Of a DNA stretch of 64,000 nt, positions 16,994-31,200 are shown piece by piece. Each line of letters begins with the position of its first letter. Position 1 is the first letter of the stretch. The translations under genes and the position numbers were made by a program. The notes under the pieces are model-generated. The model saw only the letters and a program-made list of their open reading frames with translations, was not told the DNA's origin and did not search any database. Origin of the DNA: Chondrilla cf. caribensis (Eukaryota; Porifera; Demospongiae; Chondrillida; Chondrillidae); NCBI GenBank assembly GCA_964020155.1, contig OZ026555.1:3301795-3365794 (forward strand). Direction: 5' to 3'.

Positions 16994-19900
16994 TTATGTG
17001 CATGGTGTGTTCTTACTCAGTAAGGGAGTCTGCAGTGGGTCCGAATGGGAAATATCTGCTTGCTTGGTTGATACACTATGTTTATCATTTTTATCACTTT
17101 TCTCTGTTACTGCATTACTGTTATCGCCACTATTGGTGTTGCCGTCAGATTGATTGCTCTCACTGTTATCATCACTATCACCATCATCATCATCATCATC
17201 AATCCCATCATCATTCCAACAATCTTCTAGTCGTAATTCAAACTCCACTGTCTGCACACTGTCAGGTTCTTCTTGAGGTTTATTTCTATTTCGTATTGCT
17301 CTTAGCAATCTTGCCTCCTTCCACCGGTTGTATCTAATCCTTGTTGCTATTCTAAGGTCTATCACCAGCTGACCCAATGGAGTGTATTCTAGCAGGTGGT
17401 AAATTATAATGATCACAAATTCCATGTGAGCTATTGCCAGTGAAGTACCAAGAGCTGCTGTAGGGCTATGTGGTGAGTAGAGAATCCAGGCAAAGAATAC
17501 CATCAAGTTGATCTGGAATAAGTTATCTAGAAGATTTGTGATGATTCTTTGCATTCTCTCGGAGAAGTACTTCTCTTTAACTGCACGAGTGACACATTCT
17601 TTGATCCTCATACCTCGGTATGGTTGGACAATCATTTGGAACAGCAATATAATAGTCGACATGCACACTACAGCCAACTGAACATTCTTTGGTTCCACTA
17701 ATACTTTGAGGATCATTATCACTGTGAGGATCAAAAGACGCACTCCAAACCAGAAGCCAAATCGGAATCGGAACGCTCCATGGAAAGTGTCAAGGAAGTT
17801 CAAGTACCATGGTCCTTTGATGAATCTTCTAAAAAGGTCTCCAAAAGTGGCAGTGAGAGCAGCAGGAAGAAGTAAAAAGAGGAACATGGTGATAGCAATG
17901 CATCCAAGAATGATGTGTTTGATACACTGGAAGTATTTCAGACTCCCATCATGCAACCATACATAGGTAACCCTCCCATCTACACTGTAAACTTGAGCAG
18001 GCTGGAAACTCTTAATGACAGTATAGAAAGTGAAGAGATATGATAAGGTGATTATTGTGGCTAATACTGGAGTAATACGAGGTCCGATCTTCTTGTTGAT
18101 CTTGTGCATGTTGATGCGTCTACACCTTGGAAGACAGCATGCTATTACAACCAACAAAAGAAGGTAAAGAGGAATGACATAAGCAGTCAGAGTCTTCCCA
18201 AACTCATCCATTCCATCATAGAGGCAAATGGTTAGCTCTGACAGAAATTCAAAGTTGAAGTCACAGATGACGGTAACTATGGTAATGTAGAACATGTATC
18301 CATTGATGGGCCCCACTGAAATAGTAATGTTGAGAACTCCAATGATGATGACAAGTATGGGACCCGCTATCAGTGGAACTATAAGAATGAGCAGTGACCA
18401 GTTGTTACATATCTCACACTTTACAGAAAAAAATACTACACTGTGATGTCTGGGACACTGTCCACAGAGTACACCAATTCTATTGTATTTGCACTGAACG
18501 TGGTAGTTATCAATGTGCACTTGTGTTAGTGTGCTTGAATGACAATAGATATATGGACAATGCAGACTCCAGCTGAGTTGATATTGATTAACACTACTTT
18601 CAGTCATCTTTCCTATCCATGCTGATTGGTTTTGTGGTAGTATGAACGCAAGTTCGTCTAATGAACAGTTGAATCCATGCTGAATGAGTTTGGGATGACA
18701 CTGACATGCATGCTGTATAAGGAGAAATCCATCGGGGCAAATTGGATTGATGTGTTGTTCTGTCTTTATTACTCCTGTCAGATACATTATATCCGTTTCT
18801 TGCATGAAGGTGTCATGTAATACGGACACTCTTAAACGAAGATAAATTGTAGCAGTTCTGTTTGTTGTTGTTGTGTTCTTCTGTTTTTTAATTGTTCTGC
18901 TCTTTGGTAAAGGTGGGATAATCAATTCATTACACTTACTTTCCAGTATATGGATTGAATGTAGATTCAGAGGAACAAAGATTTCAGTGTCGTTGAGCTG
19001 TGTGTCTCTGTCCAGATCAATGTACAATATACTATTGAGAGGGATGTCCATATCTCCCAGTAAGACAATGTTAACTTTCAGCCTCTGTCCGGGATAGTAC
19101 CTCAGGGGCTGTTGACTTGCCAAATCACATGTTATTATCACTCCATTCTCTCCACACATGCATATTTTTCTTGGAATAGATGAGATCTCTCTGGAAGTAT
19201 AAGTGTGGCCTTTCGTCAAGTTGAAAACTGCTTGAAAAATTTCAGTATTTGATTTGCGTGGGACAATGTCATGTAAGCTTGTTGTGTTCCCAACATCAGT
19301 AAGGTCAGTGTCATCAAGAAAGAAACATTGATCGATGTTACTATTGAATATCATGACAGCCTCATTGTAACCGCTATCTATTTGACTGTTTCTGTCCATC
19401 ACTACTGATGTATTTATGCCATGAATGAAAGATCTGTTGACTAAGGTACCATTTCTGTGAACAAATTGAAAAAAGCACGAACAAGTATTGGATGGCCAAT
19501 GATAGATAGTGCACTCGTCCATAATGAAAAATCCTCCACCACGAACATATACTTCGTTGTTGAAAATCTTGAGAACAGCATCCTCCTCTAGCAGTAGTTG
19601 TGAGTCGCCTATCATCCTTATTCCTGCACCATAGTAAGCCACACATTTGCTTATTGTATTTCTCCCTCGAAATTGAACTACAGAATCTCATAGCTTCAGT
19701 CCACCTTCATTGTTACTGTCAATGACATTATCGTCCATCAAACATCTGACCTGTCGTGTGTATCCTCTAAGATAAATGACAGCCTGCCAATAGCAAGACT
19801 GTTGGTATTTGTATAAAAAGGGTACACTTTGTATCTGAAGCATATAGTTTGGGATTCCTAGTGATCTGTTATAGACCACACAGTGCCTATCAATTCTGCC

Positions 19901-21328
19901 TTCCTTGAAATTATTACTAAATGTGTTAGACCTCAGTACTAACCTGTACCGATCACCCGTAGTATCATATCCACTCTTTTTGGCAACACTGTGGCCAACA
20001 AGGCTTTCCTTAAAGTAAGCAACACTCCTGAACCATAATCCATGATTGGATTTGAACAGGTTGTCTTGAACTGTCACTATTCCAAAGGAGCAAGCAGTTG
20101 AGCTGTTGCTGCGGAGGATCACTGCACTCCCATATGCACTGGCAAGGTTGGTAAAAGTGTTTCCTACAATGTTGATGCCTGGCTCTGTTCCTTCACAAAA
20201 GAGTACATTTGAACAAGTTCTTTTCCCTTTGTGCACAAAATAGTTGCTGAGCTGTAAATGGACGGCAGATCCATAAAATATCTTTTTATGTGTACGAAGC
20301 CATTTTCTGGCTAATGTAGTGCTCACTTTTCCATTAATATTGCAATTATTCATTTTGACAAAAAACCCTGAGGATTCTGCGGCAGTCACCTTCAAGGCTG
20401 GACATCTGTTAAATTCACAGTTATCGATGGTCAGGTTTGCCTTCCATCTTACTCGGGAAGGTGTTGAAATAATATGTATTACGGGATAATTACTGCCTTT
20501 GATGGGATGTACTGGTAAGTAATTGATCCCCTGAAACCATGTGTTTGCAATGGTAAACACCAAACTATCATTAAGAACGTGATTAGGGGGTCCCACAACA
20601 ATAACTATGTGGTGTTGTTTAATTGACGTTTTGAGTTTATCATATTCTGATATTCCAGATGACAGTTCCATGAATGAGCAGTTTTTAACAGAAAAGGTCC
20701 CTCTAGGTCTCAATACAGCCCAACTATTTTGAGGACCAATGAAACGCACCCTTGTTATGGTGATGTTGGCACAATTGACAAACACCCATGATCTGTAAGC
20801 GATGGAGAAGTTGAAATCACATTCTTTCCAATCACTGCTGACACAGTAAATACTTGAATTGCTGACCATTGTGGGTAAATATTTCTTAATATTTTGCATT
20901 TCAATAGGACGGGTGTAAGAGGTATTGTACTTCACTTTCAACCTGGTGATGGAGACATCGGTTGCATTGAGGAACAAGAAGGTGCACAACCTACTACTTG
21001 AAAGATTACAGTCAAGTCTACATTTCCCTTGATAATCCTCATCCTCACACAATAAAGATACATTGTTAACATTGTTAAATACATACAATCCTCCAAGCAG
21101 GCTGTGAGGGACTTTACTTGCTATGAATATCCACTTAACATTGGAGTGGTTGAGCATGTTGTTGTCTCTGTACTGAGAGAGTGTCTTACAGCAAGACTGT
21201 TGCCTGTCCTGACAGAGGTCTAGGCTTGGTGTCACCCACCTGGTGGAACATTGAGCTGTTTCACTTGCTGAGTTCTTCGTGGAAACCACATAGTAAAAGG
21301 TAAACAGTACACAGAGAATCTTCACCAT
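16994..21328 (-). CDS. beta-helix ectodomain / multi-pass membrane protein, single exon with one internal TGA
   Basis: One reading frame of about 1,444 codons from ATG 21328 to 16994, interrupted only by TGA at 19688-19690. The two halves (546 codons; about 897) are in the same phase with no gap. N-terminus MVKILCVLFTFYYVV is a signal peptide. The ectodomain has many N-glycosylation sites and parallel beta-helix-like repeats (NITITRVRFIG, NLTIDNCEFN, GIRMIGDSQLLLEE). A Cys-rich module follows (CPDGFLL...CQCHP; GVLCGQCPRHHS...CEICNN), then about 8-9 hydrophobic segments from SLLILIVPLIAGPILVIII to HMEFVIIIIYHLLEY, and a cytoplasmic acidic tail (IDDDDDDGDSDD). I do not know the function; a receptor or adhesion role is only a guess. 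Likely a recent pseudogene allele, a readthrough or recoded gene, or a sequencing error. Confidence 0.8.
19688..19690 (-). other. in-frame TGA inside the beta-helix gene
   Basis: Context NEGGLKL-TGA-DSVVQFRGRNT. The beta-helix pattern continues without loss directly after it. One base change from CGA, TGG or TGT/TGC would explain it. Confidence 0.9.
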
Positions 21329-21390
21329 AATGTTGATAACACCATCTGAATCATAGGATACCGGCTGTGAGAATGTTCCTGTGACTGGAC

Positions 21391-21398
21391 TTTATATA
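21391..21398 (-). promoter_or_regulatory. TATA box candidate of the beta-helix gene
   Basis: The minus strand reads TATATAAA about 65 bases above the ATG at 21328. Spacing and sequence fit a core promoter with a short 5' UTR. Confidence 0.5.
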
Positions 21399-22320
21399 GT
21401 CATTCATTTCAAATTATTATTCTAATGATATTCAGAGCAGGCATATTCAATGAATTTCATTTCAAGTCGCAAACAGTATCATTGAAATTGAGAGTACTTT
21501 CAGTGTTGATTCATCTTAAATGGGCTATTGTAACATAGTATGACCCTATCATTTTCATCCCTAAAAGTTCTCCATAGAACCGTTATAGCATGAATACAGC
21601 TCCCATGCAATGTGGAACACATTTGCAATGACGATTCCATTAATCAATTTCCATATTTAATCTTTTGAAAAACTATTTTACAGTTTTGTTATTATACTGT
21701 GAATTGAAAGTGTCCACCTCTTCAATTACAATGAATAGCTAGAATTTAAATATTTTAATGAAACTTTTTAGATTGCGTTATTCATCCTGTCTACCATATT
21801 ATTAAGCATAATTATTATGACTAAATTATGTATTTCAAAGTGAATTCATTTATTAAACATAATATTCATCAATTATCAAATATTCATATACAGTATAAAC
21901 CAGATAAAACATTCATTGATATTATTGTTGTGTATTAGTTGCATTTACTAACAGCAGTGAACTTGTATGATAATGTTAATATGTATTACATATGTATCTA
22001 ATATCTACTGTAACATCAGATTCGATAGATTCCAAAGTTTATACCAGACTGAGTTTAGATATGCAACGAAAGAGGTAAAGTAGTGGAACATCTGTCTAGT
22101 TACATAAGAAAAGAGTTGCAGGGGTTAAATGTCGGTTGTGTTCGATTTAATGTTTACGAGCCTACAACATTAATTAAGATCATTCTAGGCTGAGAGGTTT
22201 CACACAGTACAGATGTCCTCTCTATTTGCGCAAAAGCACCTCGGCCTCTATGTTCACCTTCATCTCCTACACAGTGGATATGGAAGAAAATTGATCAGAT
22301 TATATGACTAGACTAAGAGT
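21399..22320. other. AT-rich upstream region
   Basis: Intergenic sequence upstream of the beta-helix gene. No coding signal or repeat family recognised. Confidence 0.4.
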
Positions 22321-22329
22321 ACAAAAAGC

Positions 22330-22580
22330 TGGTGTATAAGCAGCTATTGTATATAAAACTAGTACATGTACTGGATAGGAGTATGTAGTGTATGAGCAGC
22401 TGGTATATGAGTATATACGTAGCTTATGTATGAGTAGCTAGTGTATGTATAGCTAGTGTATATAAGCAGCTAGTATAGGAGCAGCTAGCTAGTGTATGAA
22501 CGTCTAGTGTATATATAAGCAACTAACCTATAAGCAGCAATTGTATACACACAGCTAGTGTATGAACAAGTAGTGTACAT
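22330..22580. repeat. degenerate ~15-bp tandem repeat (AGCTAGTGTATGAGC-like)
   Basis: Repeated words agctagtgtat, gagcagct and ataagcagc recur at irregular spacing over 250 bases. It lies just below the PLAC8 gene's last exon. Confidence 0.6.
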
Positions 22581-22646
22581 ATGTATGGTTATTTGTTTAT
22601 GTACGTAATTGTGTTAATAATATTATATTATTATCAGTGTGAATTG

Positions 22647-23149
22647 CTATGCACTACTCCAAACCTGTGCTTCTTGGCTGAGTGCACATGGAGTGCAGAA
22701 GGTGGTGACCAAGAAGTCATTCAAAACAGTTCCCTGTAGTATGAAAACATTTACATCTTGTTGCATGTACATACGCGAGTATATATGTGAGTACATGTAG
22801 ATACACATGTGTTTGTAAACAAGAGTGCATTGTATACAACATTGGATTTTGTTTATAATGCACATCTGTCACAACATCCAATATGGTACACAACACAGTT
22901 GGGTACCATATTCATGTTCTTTGCATGTGGATATGCTGATTTGGTTGTTGTGCCCATGTCAGTGTAGATGCAGATGGGGGTAGCATACATCAATTTTCTT
23001 CTCAGTCCTGATATCAGTTCTGACTTTAGTACAGAAGTACCAGTTGATGAAAGGTATTGCCGAGAGCACGCCATAAAGCAGGCAATCCTCTCCAACCGCT
23101 TTAGCAATCAGACCAAACATATAGCAAGGAAGGAAGCAGGAAAGCATGC
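22647..23149 (-). CDS. PLAC8-domain protein, last two exons (5' part not found)
   Basis: Exons 22989-23149 (phase 1 in, phase 0 out) and 22647-22733 (stop TAG). The translation SCFLPCYMFGLIAKAVGED, followed by CTKVRTDIRTEKKID, joins to GTVLNDFLVTTFCTPCALSQE. This is the PLAC8/cornifelin pattern: a Cys-rich CxxPCxxFGxxA start, an Arg-containing middle and a D...FCxPCALxQE end. The family includes small Cys-rich proteins linked to cell size, metal handling or membrane transport; the role here is unknown. The protein ends soon after the domain with VWSSA. The upstream exon carrying the conserved Trp/Gly start was searched for up to 25.2 kb without success. Confidence 0.75.
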
Positions 23150-25203
23150 CTGTAGGATGATAAAAGTAGTGGTAGAGTTAGGTACACATGTACATATTAT
23201 AACAACATAATTATAGTTTGCCATTGGTTGTTTGCAGAGGGGTCGAGTGCTACTATTTTGGGAGGGACATTTCCTATTTCGACTACACTATCCAGTTTCC
23301 TTGTCCATCTTTTTATCAAACTCCTCACTATGAAGATTGTGTGAGAGTACACAATTTTGTGGCAAATTTGTGGATGCTGTTCTTTTCTCCTTCAAATCCC
23401 TATTTATATGCACACACTATCCCTCTTTGTAGACCTGGTAGATTAACACTTACATATGCGTTCGGTATGTATGCAGTGAGTATAGGCTATTTGGTAGTTG
23501 GGTTAATGTACGTATGTGTGCATGATCATTTATTGATGATATTGGTACATACATATGTTCGTACATTCGTATATATGCATATTGTATTACGTATATAATT
23601 TTTGTTCACTCTAAGACTGGTTGCTACAGTCCAGTTACATACCGAGTGCATTTGCTATCCTCTGGAATAAAGGAGATACCAAAAGCAAGTAACTATACCC
23701 ACGCACACTAATCCAATTAGGCCTACAGTAGTTGCATGGACAATGAGAAGATATGGAATATTTACATCGGTTCAGTACTGTATTGCACACTACTTGTGTT
23801 ATTAAATACGATATACGTATGTATATACATGCAATCCTACTTGCTTGCTTAGTAGGGCACCAATATTTTAAATTTTTCATCTTACGCGCTCTTTACTATT
23901 GGTACTGGTGCACGGACAAAGTAATAGTTTACATGAACTAGGGTCTGAGTGATGTGTACGTAGTATGACTGGTGAGGGTTCTTACCATGTGTGTTGCATT
24001 GTAGTAACTGAAGTGACTGCATAACCAACATGTACTAAGCACATTTCACGGTATGTATGTACGTACATTATTCAACTCACAAAATGTTACGTCACTAAAG
24101 CAATCAAACAGATCTTTCTGCCAAGATCCACTAGAACTTGATCCCAATCCCATGGTTCAGTGTAGCTGGATTAACCGTAGAATCAGAATGTGCCTACATG
24201 CACGTGCATGTGTACTGTACGTCATTATAATATAATATCATAACAGGAAATTCTCCACGAATCACTTCACTACAATACATGTCATGCCATCAGTGGGAAA
24301 CGCCATGTGAATGGGACCATTGTCCATGTCTGAATGATAAGGGAATGCTACGAATAAAAGATACCATCCCATGGACCACAATCGAGACATGAGGTTTTAG
24401 GTAGAAAACTAGTGTCTCCTTCATTGAATTTGTATGTTCAGTGTGTACGTATACAGTACATAGAAATAAATACTATACTGTACTCCTTGCACCCACATTA
24501 CTTACTCTACATAATACATTATAATAAAATTAGTCTAGCTACAGTTAAAGCTTCAAAATCTAAAAAAAAATAAAATATTATATTTTAATATGTCCACAAA
24601 GTAAAAGCAAATTGAGTCATGAAAGTTCTGTGAAGAAAGTGCTATAAAGTGGTTCATCCGACCGTCATAGGCATAGCTTTTCCAGCATACATACAACAGT
24701 GCATGCATTATATTATTCTATATAATATTATGTAACAATATTATAATAATTCTATATATAGAAATCATAAAAACTAGATATGTACACCTAATTATGTATA
24801 TTATACGTACCTTTGTAAGCAGGGATCTAAGGGATCCACAATTCAGCAAGGTGCTCACCTATAGCCTTCACTGATGTGTAATAGCTGCTATGTTGGGAGT
24901 ATTCCGTTCTTATAAGCCACGTACGGGTATTGTAGCTGCCATTCGGATATCACGTTGACAATTGCTTTATCCGATAACACAATTATTCCTATACAACCAA
25001 TTACATTCAACAATTCTGATAATGACAAGTGTCAGACCACAATCATTGTAACAAGTTCAGGAAAACATGGCAGCCGCTCTGGGCTAGAATCTTTGATCAA
25101 TGATGAAACTAAACTACAAAATCATAAAATAATAGCTAAAGGATTATTGACAATGGTAATTGAAGGCCTAAACTAGATTCAAAGATTGATTATTTGACTT
25201 CAC
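23150..25203. other. region between the PLAC8 fragment and G6PD copy 1
   Basis: Probably holds the missing 5' exon(s) of the PLAC8 gene and the 3' UTR of G6PD copy 1. Open frames at 23218-23598 and 24955-25176 have no recognisable domain and I do not call them genes. Confidence 0.4.
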
Positions 25204-28200
25204 TCAAGACCGCCACTTGTAAGTGCCAGAGTACTTGAATCCGACCTTTGCGGCTAGTTCATCAGCCTCTTTTGGCCCTCTCCTATGAAATGTACACAAA
25301 AATGAAACAACCAGTCAGTGATGAATTACAAACATTTACAATGACGGTAAAATCTCTCAGTAAGATCTCACTCATTTTTCTCCTGTGTAACACACTGCAG
25401 TCTAATGCACCTCACATACGAATTGAAAATATTTCTACAATTGGGACCCTAATCCTTCCCACACATACAGTATGTACATACAATTACAAGTCTTAATCTC
25501 AATAAGTTGAAGTTCCATCCACTACATTCCAGCAACACTGGTACTCACGTTCCGTAGATATAAGGTATGGGTTTGATCTTGTCCTTGTCAATCTGGTGGA
25601 GAAGAGGAGTGAAGATCCTCCAGGCCTCGGCCAGCTCGTCTGTCCTCACAAAGTGAGTCTGTTGACCAGAGAAGACGTCCAGGATCAGTCGCTCGTAGGC
25701 ATCGGGGAGGTAAAGGTCAGTGTAACGACGTTTGTAGGTCAGGTCCAGCTCACTCTCCACGGGTTCAAAGGACATACCGGGCTGCTTCAGGTTCACTTTG
25801 GCATACATGGCCTGAGTATTAAAATGAATAAAACTACTAACATACATTTGCTTATAACGAATACACTGTAGGTACTTACATACTGTACATGACACTATAC
25901 TTAACACAATGGATGAAAATTAGTTACTGCATATCATGTATGTTCCGTGTGGTGAGGCTGCTTAACACAAACTCTCGTAATGTAAAATTTAGTTCACACA
26001 AAATGATTTATACTCCCAGCAATCAACCTTAATATGTGTGTAAGGTGATGTGTTCTGTCAAGATGAAAACTCTGTTATAGCATGATGTGGATCAATATCA
26101 AGTAGGTCCCTTGAGATTTGTGTCCACTGATTCTACCACACGCACCTCGTTGGGCTGCAGTCTGATGACCAACTCATTTCTTCTTGCTTTCCCGTCAAAG
26201 ATGTCCCCGGGGACATCCCTAAACTGAACTCTAACCTCTGCTTTACGCTCATTCAAGGCTACATATGTACAGACAATGGAGGTATTACATTACACAGAAT
26301 GATTCATAGTCGGTAGATCAGATGGTCATGTTACCTTTGCCACATTTGATAATGAATGGAACTCCTGTGAAGGAAGAGGTAGAATGAGATGAGTCGTGAC
26401 TGTGTGGTTTAACAAGGATACAGATCACATTCAGATGGCTTGTCTGGATCGCCAGTTCAAGAGTAACACTGAGCAACAAATCATGATTGCAACTACACAC
26501 GCACTTGCATCCATACTGTATGTATGTATGCAAATATACACATTCATTCTGTCCCATGTATAGACACAACAATTGTCCCAACGCAAAGGTACATACATAC
26601 ACATCCAATCCCTACATACATACCATCCCAACGTTCATTCCTGATGTAGAACACGCCCAGTGCGAAAGTGGGTGTGACTGAGCCCTTTGGTACGGTGGGG
26701 TCATCCAGGTAGCCCTGCTCAGCGTCACCCTCTCCCACTGGGTTACCAATGTACTGACCCAACACCACATCATCCAGTCCAATAGGCTTCATAGATCGCA
26801 GTACCTTCACCTGAGAATGCAGCCAAGTACAGGTACATAAACATAACGAAAACGGTAATACATAGTGTGTGTAACATATGTATACCAAGTACCAACAAGG
26901 ACATAAGACATTCAGTACATTAGCATATAAACTGCATTAGTACAGTATAGTACAGTACAGTGTCCTTTCTTAAACCTTATTCCAAGAGTACAGAGTTGAT
27001 GGTAAAATGGTGCAATAGTGTTCTACACTTGTAGTAGCTGAATCCTTATGTGAATACTAGTCAATAGTACTGAAGTAAATTATTACCCTTGATCTACCAT
27101 CCTGAACGTGTCATCCTGGACCTGTCACCCCAGACCTGTCACCCTAGACCTGTCACCCTAGACCTGCCATCCTGGACCTGCCACCCTGGACCTGTCACCC
27201 TGGACCTGCCACCCACCTTTTCATTTCTTATATCCTCGGCAGAGTTAGTAGCTGGCTTCTCCATTGCCGTCAGACACAACACTTGCAACAGATGATTCTG
27301 CATCACATCTCTACATGACCCAGCACAACAAGTGGTGAACATCACAACAGGAAGCACATGCTTACTATCATTTACACAAACATGTATACAGTACATGTTT
27401 GAGAAATGTGTACAGTAACACATAATATAATTGGGAACATGTATGTACCGTGCAAATACAAGCAACAAGTGATGATGCCTATGTATACACAAACAGTACG
27501 TACGTACATACGTACATGTGTACCTGATAATGCCGAACTCATCGAAATATCCTCCCCTTCCTTTAGTTCCAAATGGTTCCTTGAACGTGATGGTGACATT
27601 GTCTATGTAGTTCCTGTTCCACAGTGGACCGAAGATTGAATTACCAAATCTACAGAACATATACAGGTATGTGCAATATAAAGAAACTGAGTAAAATACA
27701 TACAATGAGTGTACTGAGTATACTTGTGAACACACACTGCTGTAACACAAATGAAATAATAAACTGCACTTGGGGAGTTTCTAACTATGTTTACAATGAC
27801 AGTATCTACAATAACAGAGTGTACAAGGAATATATATAAGGGATAAAGCATTTTCGGTTTCATGAATAAAGACTCAAACTGTTCAAAAATTGTCTGACTC
27901 TTACAAAGTCCGCATCCCATAAAATACTCTCTCAACAACTAGATTGAGATATAATTGTTTATTGTAAATGCAAGGTTTACAAGTTGTACACAGGTGCTTT
28001 GATGGACAGCGTGGGAATCAGCCAGCATCAACAATTACTGAAAACACCTCACACCATGTCATGTCGTCTGATACACACCTTAGCCTTAGTAGGTGCTGTA
28101 CCATTGTGAATGTACACGGATATACATATAGCACACGTTTGAACATACAGTATATTATACGTACATGCAATTTTCTGTACAGTGAGTATACTATGTGTAT

Positions 28201-31200
28201 ATAGCTCATACGTATGTACATATTCTACTGTGCATACGTACATACGAATATACTGTAGTACACACAGTGTATACCAAACATATGCAGTACAGTATGTATA
28301 TATGCACGTACGTACCTGAGCACCAGAAGGTTCTGCACCATTTCCTTCCCGAGGTAGTGATCGATACGGTAGATCACTTCTTCCTTGAACAACCCACTGA
28401 GGTGTTCTGAGAGCTTAGCTGAACTTTCACTGTCTTTACCAAAAGGTTTCTCTACCACAACACGACTCCAGCCACTAGCAAGAACAGGAAGCACCAAACA
28501 GGCATAAAGATACATGAACGTACAAACAGACACTAGATTTGATTCATATTTGCACAATCATAAGGAAGTGTCAGCATGATAATAACATTCATTATAGTTA
28601 AACATAAGTGCAAACCTCTGGTAACTAGGCACACACATATGTACGTAGTTTCACTATGACTCCAAAGTTGACTCTCTAACACTGATACTGAAGCCTTTTA
28701 AAGCCTGATACTGAAGCCTTCTAAAGGCTTCACCTTCACTTGTGAAGACTCTCATGTCGAATATAGTAGTTAGTAATAATTAACTTGTCCTCAATGAAAA
28801 TGGAATTAAAGCCTTAAGAAAGTTTCCAGCGGTCACAACACTATACAACGTGTACTGCATGCATCACATGACATAGACGTGATATGTAAGCAGGTCTGCA
28901 TTAGAAGTGGACAGTCAGCTATTGTGAGTAGCCAATGAATTTTATACCGAAATAACCAGTTAAAGTTGAAGAATAATTTCCTTAATATGCCAAGTATTAA
29001 GATTGTCCCGTATAAACAGCTATAGTCGCCATTCTATATTAATTATGTCTCTTTTCATACATATGTATATCAAATGTGTACATACTTCTTATCAGAGGTA
29101 CTTGCTATTAGTCAAGGACCAAGGGAAGTATCCATTGGGAGTACATATGTACTAACCAGGGTAGTCCAGAAGCAAACCACACAAACATTGTGTTACAGTT
29201 TACACTGAACACATTGTTACTCACGCACACCACATTGGGCTGTACGTACTTGCTAATGATACAATGCTTAATTTACAATTTTCAACTCATCAACTCAACA
29301 TCACTAAATGTTCTCAGTTTTATATTTCATGAAAATAGCAGGTCACACGAAGAATGGTAAAACGTAGTTGCTACATACCCCAATGGGCCTGGAATATGTG
29401 ATGTTTTGATGTGCATTTCCTTTACTTGAACATTCTCATGAAATTAGAGCTGAACCTCTACATTGCAAACCTCAAATGAAGGGAATCCATATATCTATTC
29501 TGTATCCCAGTGTAGTACTGTAGTGTATATTATGACCTCTGAATTGAGGAAACCTCTGTAATGTGGACATAAATTTAGGTTCCAAAGTGTCCTTAATAGA
29601 GAGGTTCTGCAGTACATGCTCAGTAAATTATTATTATTGCCAAGGAATTGTTATGATGGATCTGTATGTACTATTTGCACACCAGAAACAGACCATAACC
29701 CTACACACTTATCCCTGATATCCATTGGTGCGAGAGTTCACCAACACATCATAGATGTAGTACTGCACTTGGGTATACTGATGCGTACAAGGCAGAATAA
29801 GCCATGAAGGTACTTGTCTCTACGTATGTAAATGTGCTGGCACTGTACTCTGAAGGTATCACGACAAGAAAGATTGGATATACGCACGTAAGGGTACTTA
29901 TTACGAGGTGAACTCCATCCACTAGTGAACTGAAGGCAGGGTATTACATCCGACACCAAATGGAACAAGTCTCCACATTAGAAGAGTCCTTAATGTAATA
30001 CGCACATCGAGTGGATATGTACCTGCATCAAAACCTCACCTCTTACTCATGCAGCACTCTTTCAGGTTAGTGGTCACTGGGGCAAACACCGAAGGAGGGA
30101 GGGAGAGATAGAAGAGCCTGTTTCCTTCCGTGAATCCTTCCTCCAGTTTACACAGTTCAGCATTGAGAGTAACAAAGGCCTCCTTCTGGTCATAAGAGCC
30201 TTTCACGTAGGAATTGAGGGCAAAGAATGCATCAGCTTTCTCTTTCTCGTCATCTTTGATCTTCACAAAGAAGAAAATAATCATGATCATATTTGCAAGC
30301 ACACTTAGCACAGCTACATACATATGTTTGTAACCATTAACAGTTATGAAAAATGAAATTCAGTGATTCAATGAATTCAGTGAATGAAGTGTTCAAAACA
30401 GCAAGCTTGACCCACCACAGTGCTACATACAGCGTGGCTGTGAACATTTGTATGTTAACTCCATTCAAGGGTTAGCCCTTAGACATGATAATCCTTCCTC
30501 AGTGTTAACTGGACGCACATCCTGTGCACAAATGTTGAATCATACGAAAATGTTACATGCATACCGTTAAGACTATCAAATACCCTTCCACTATATGCAA
30601 AAACCCAGAAATAAGTTGAAGGGAACATTCTTCAAACACACTTTACTTGACATTGACAGGTAATGATGTGAGGTAGACTGGGAGAGATACAAAACACTTG
30701 CACAAACAGAGGTGAGTGGGAGAGTATGTAGCCAAAATAACTCCTTTTGTACCCATTTCAATATATGTACTATATAGTGCATTTTAATGGCAATGTGTTA
30801 TGTGAAGGTAACTAAACCCACAGTGTAGGGGTTATTCTAAAGGTCACAGAAAGGTCATCTTTGGGTGTAATATCTCTCCTAAGAGACACTTGACCAGGTT
30901 TAAGCAACATGTTGAACACACCATCTTGCTACACTGTGGCACACTGATGTCGGCATGCTCCATACACGCGCCCAGTGAGGACACAACCAACACACAGCAT
31001 GTGAGAAGAGTTAAAACCTAGAAAAGGTTTGAAAAGTCAGTAGCTCAAATTACACTAAATCGTGGAAATGCTTTCCAAATTGCTTGCAGTCCAAATCAGC
31101 TCAACACAATTCAAGGTATAACTGATATAATAACTGATCTGATTCTCTCCATAACTGATTCCTGTAAACCACATATTGAGCAGTTTGAAACTGGGGTAGG

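Noticed and set aside
22968..23210. 80-codon plus-strand frame
   Set aside because: It is antisense to the PLAC8 exon 22989-23149, whose minus-strand translation has the family pattern.
23218..23598. 126-codon plus-strand frame
   Set aside because: Acceptor-like cag precedes it, but no in-phase partner exon or known domain was found, and the neighbouring coding signal (PLAC8) is on the other strand.
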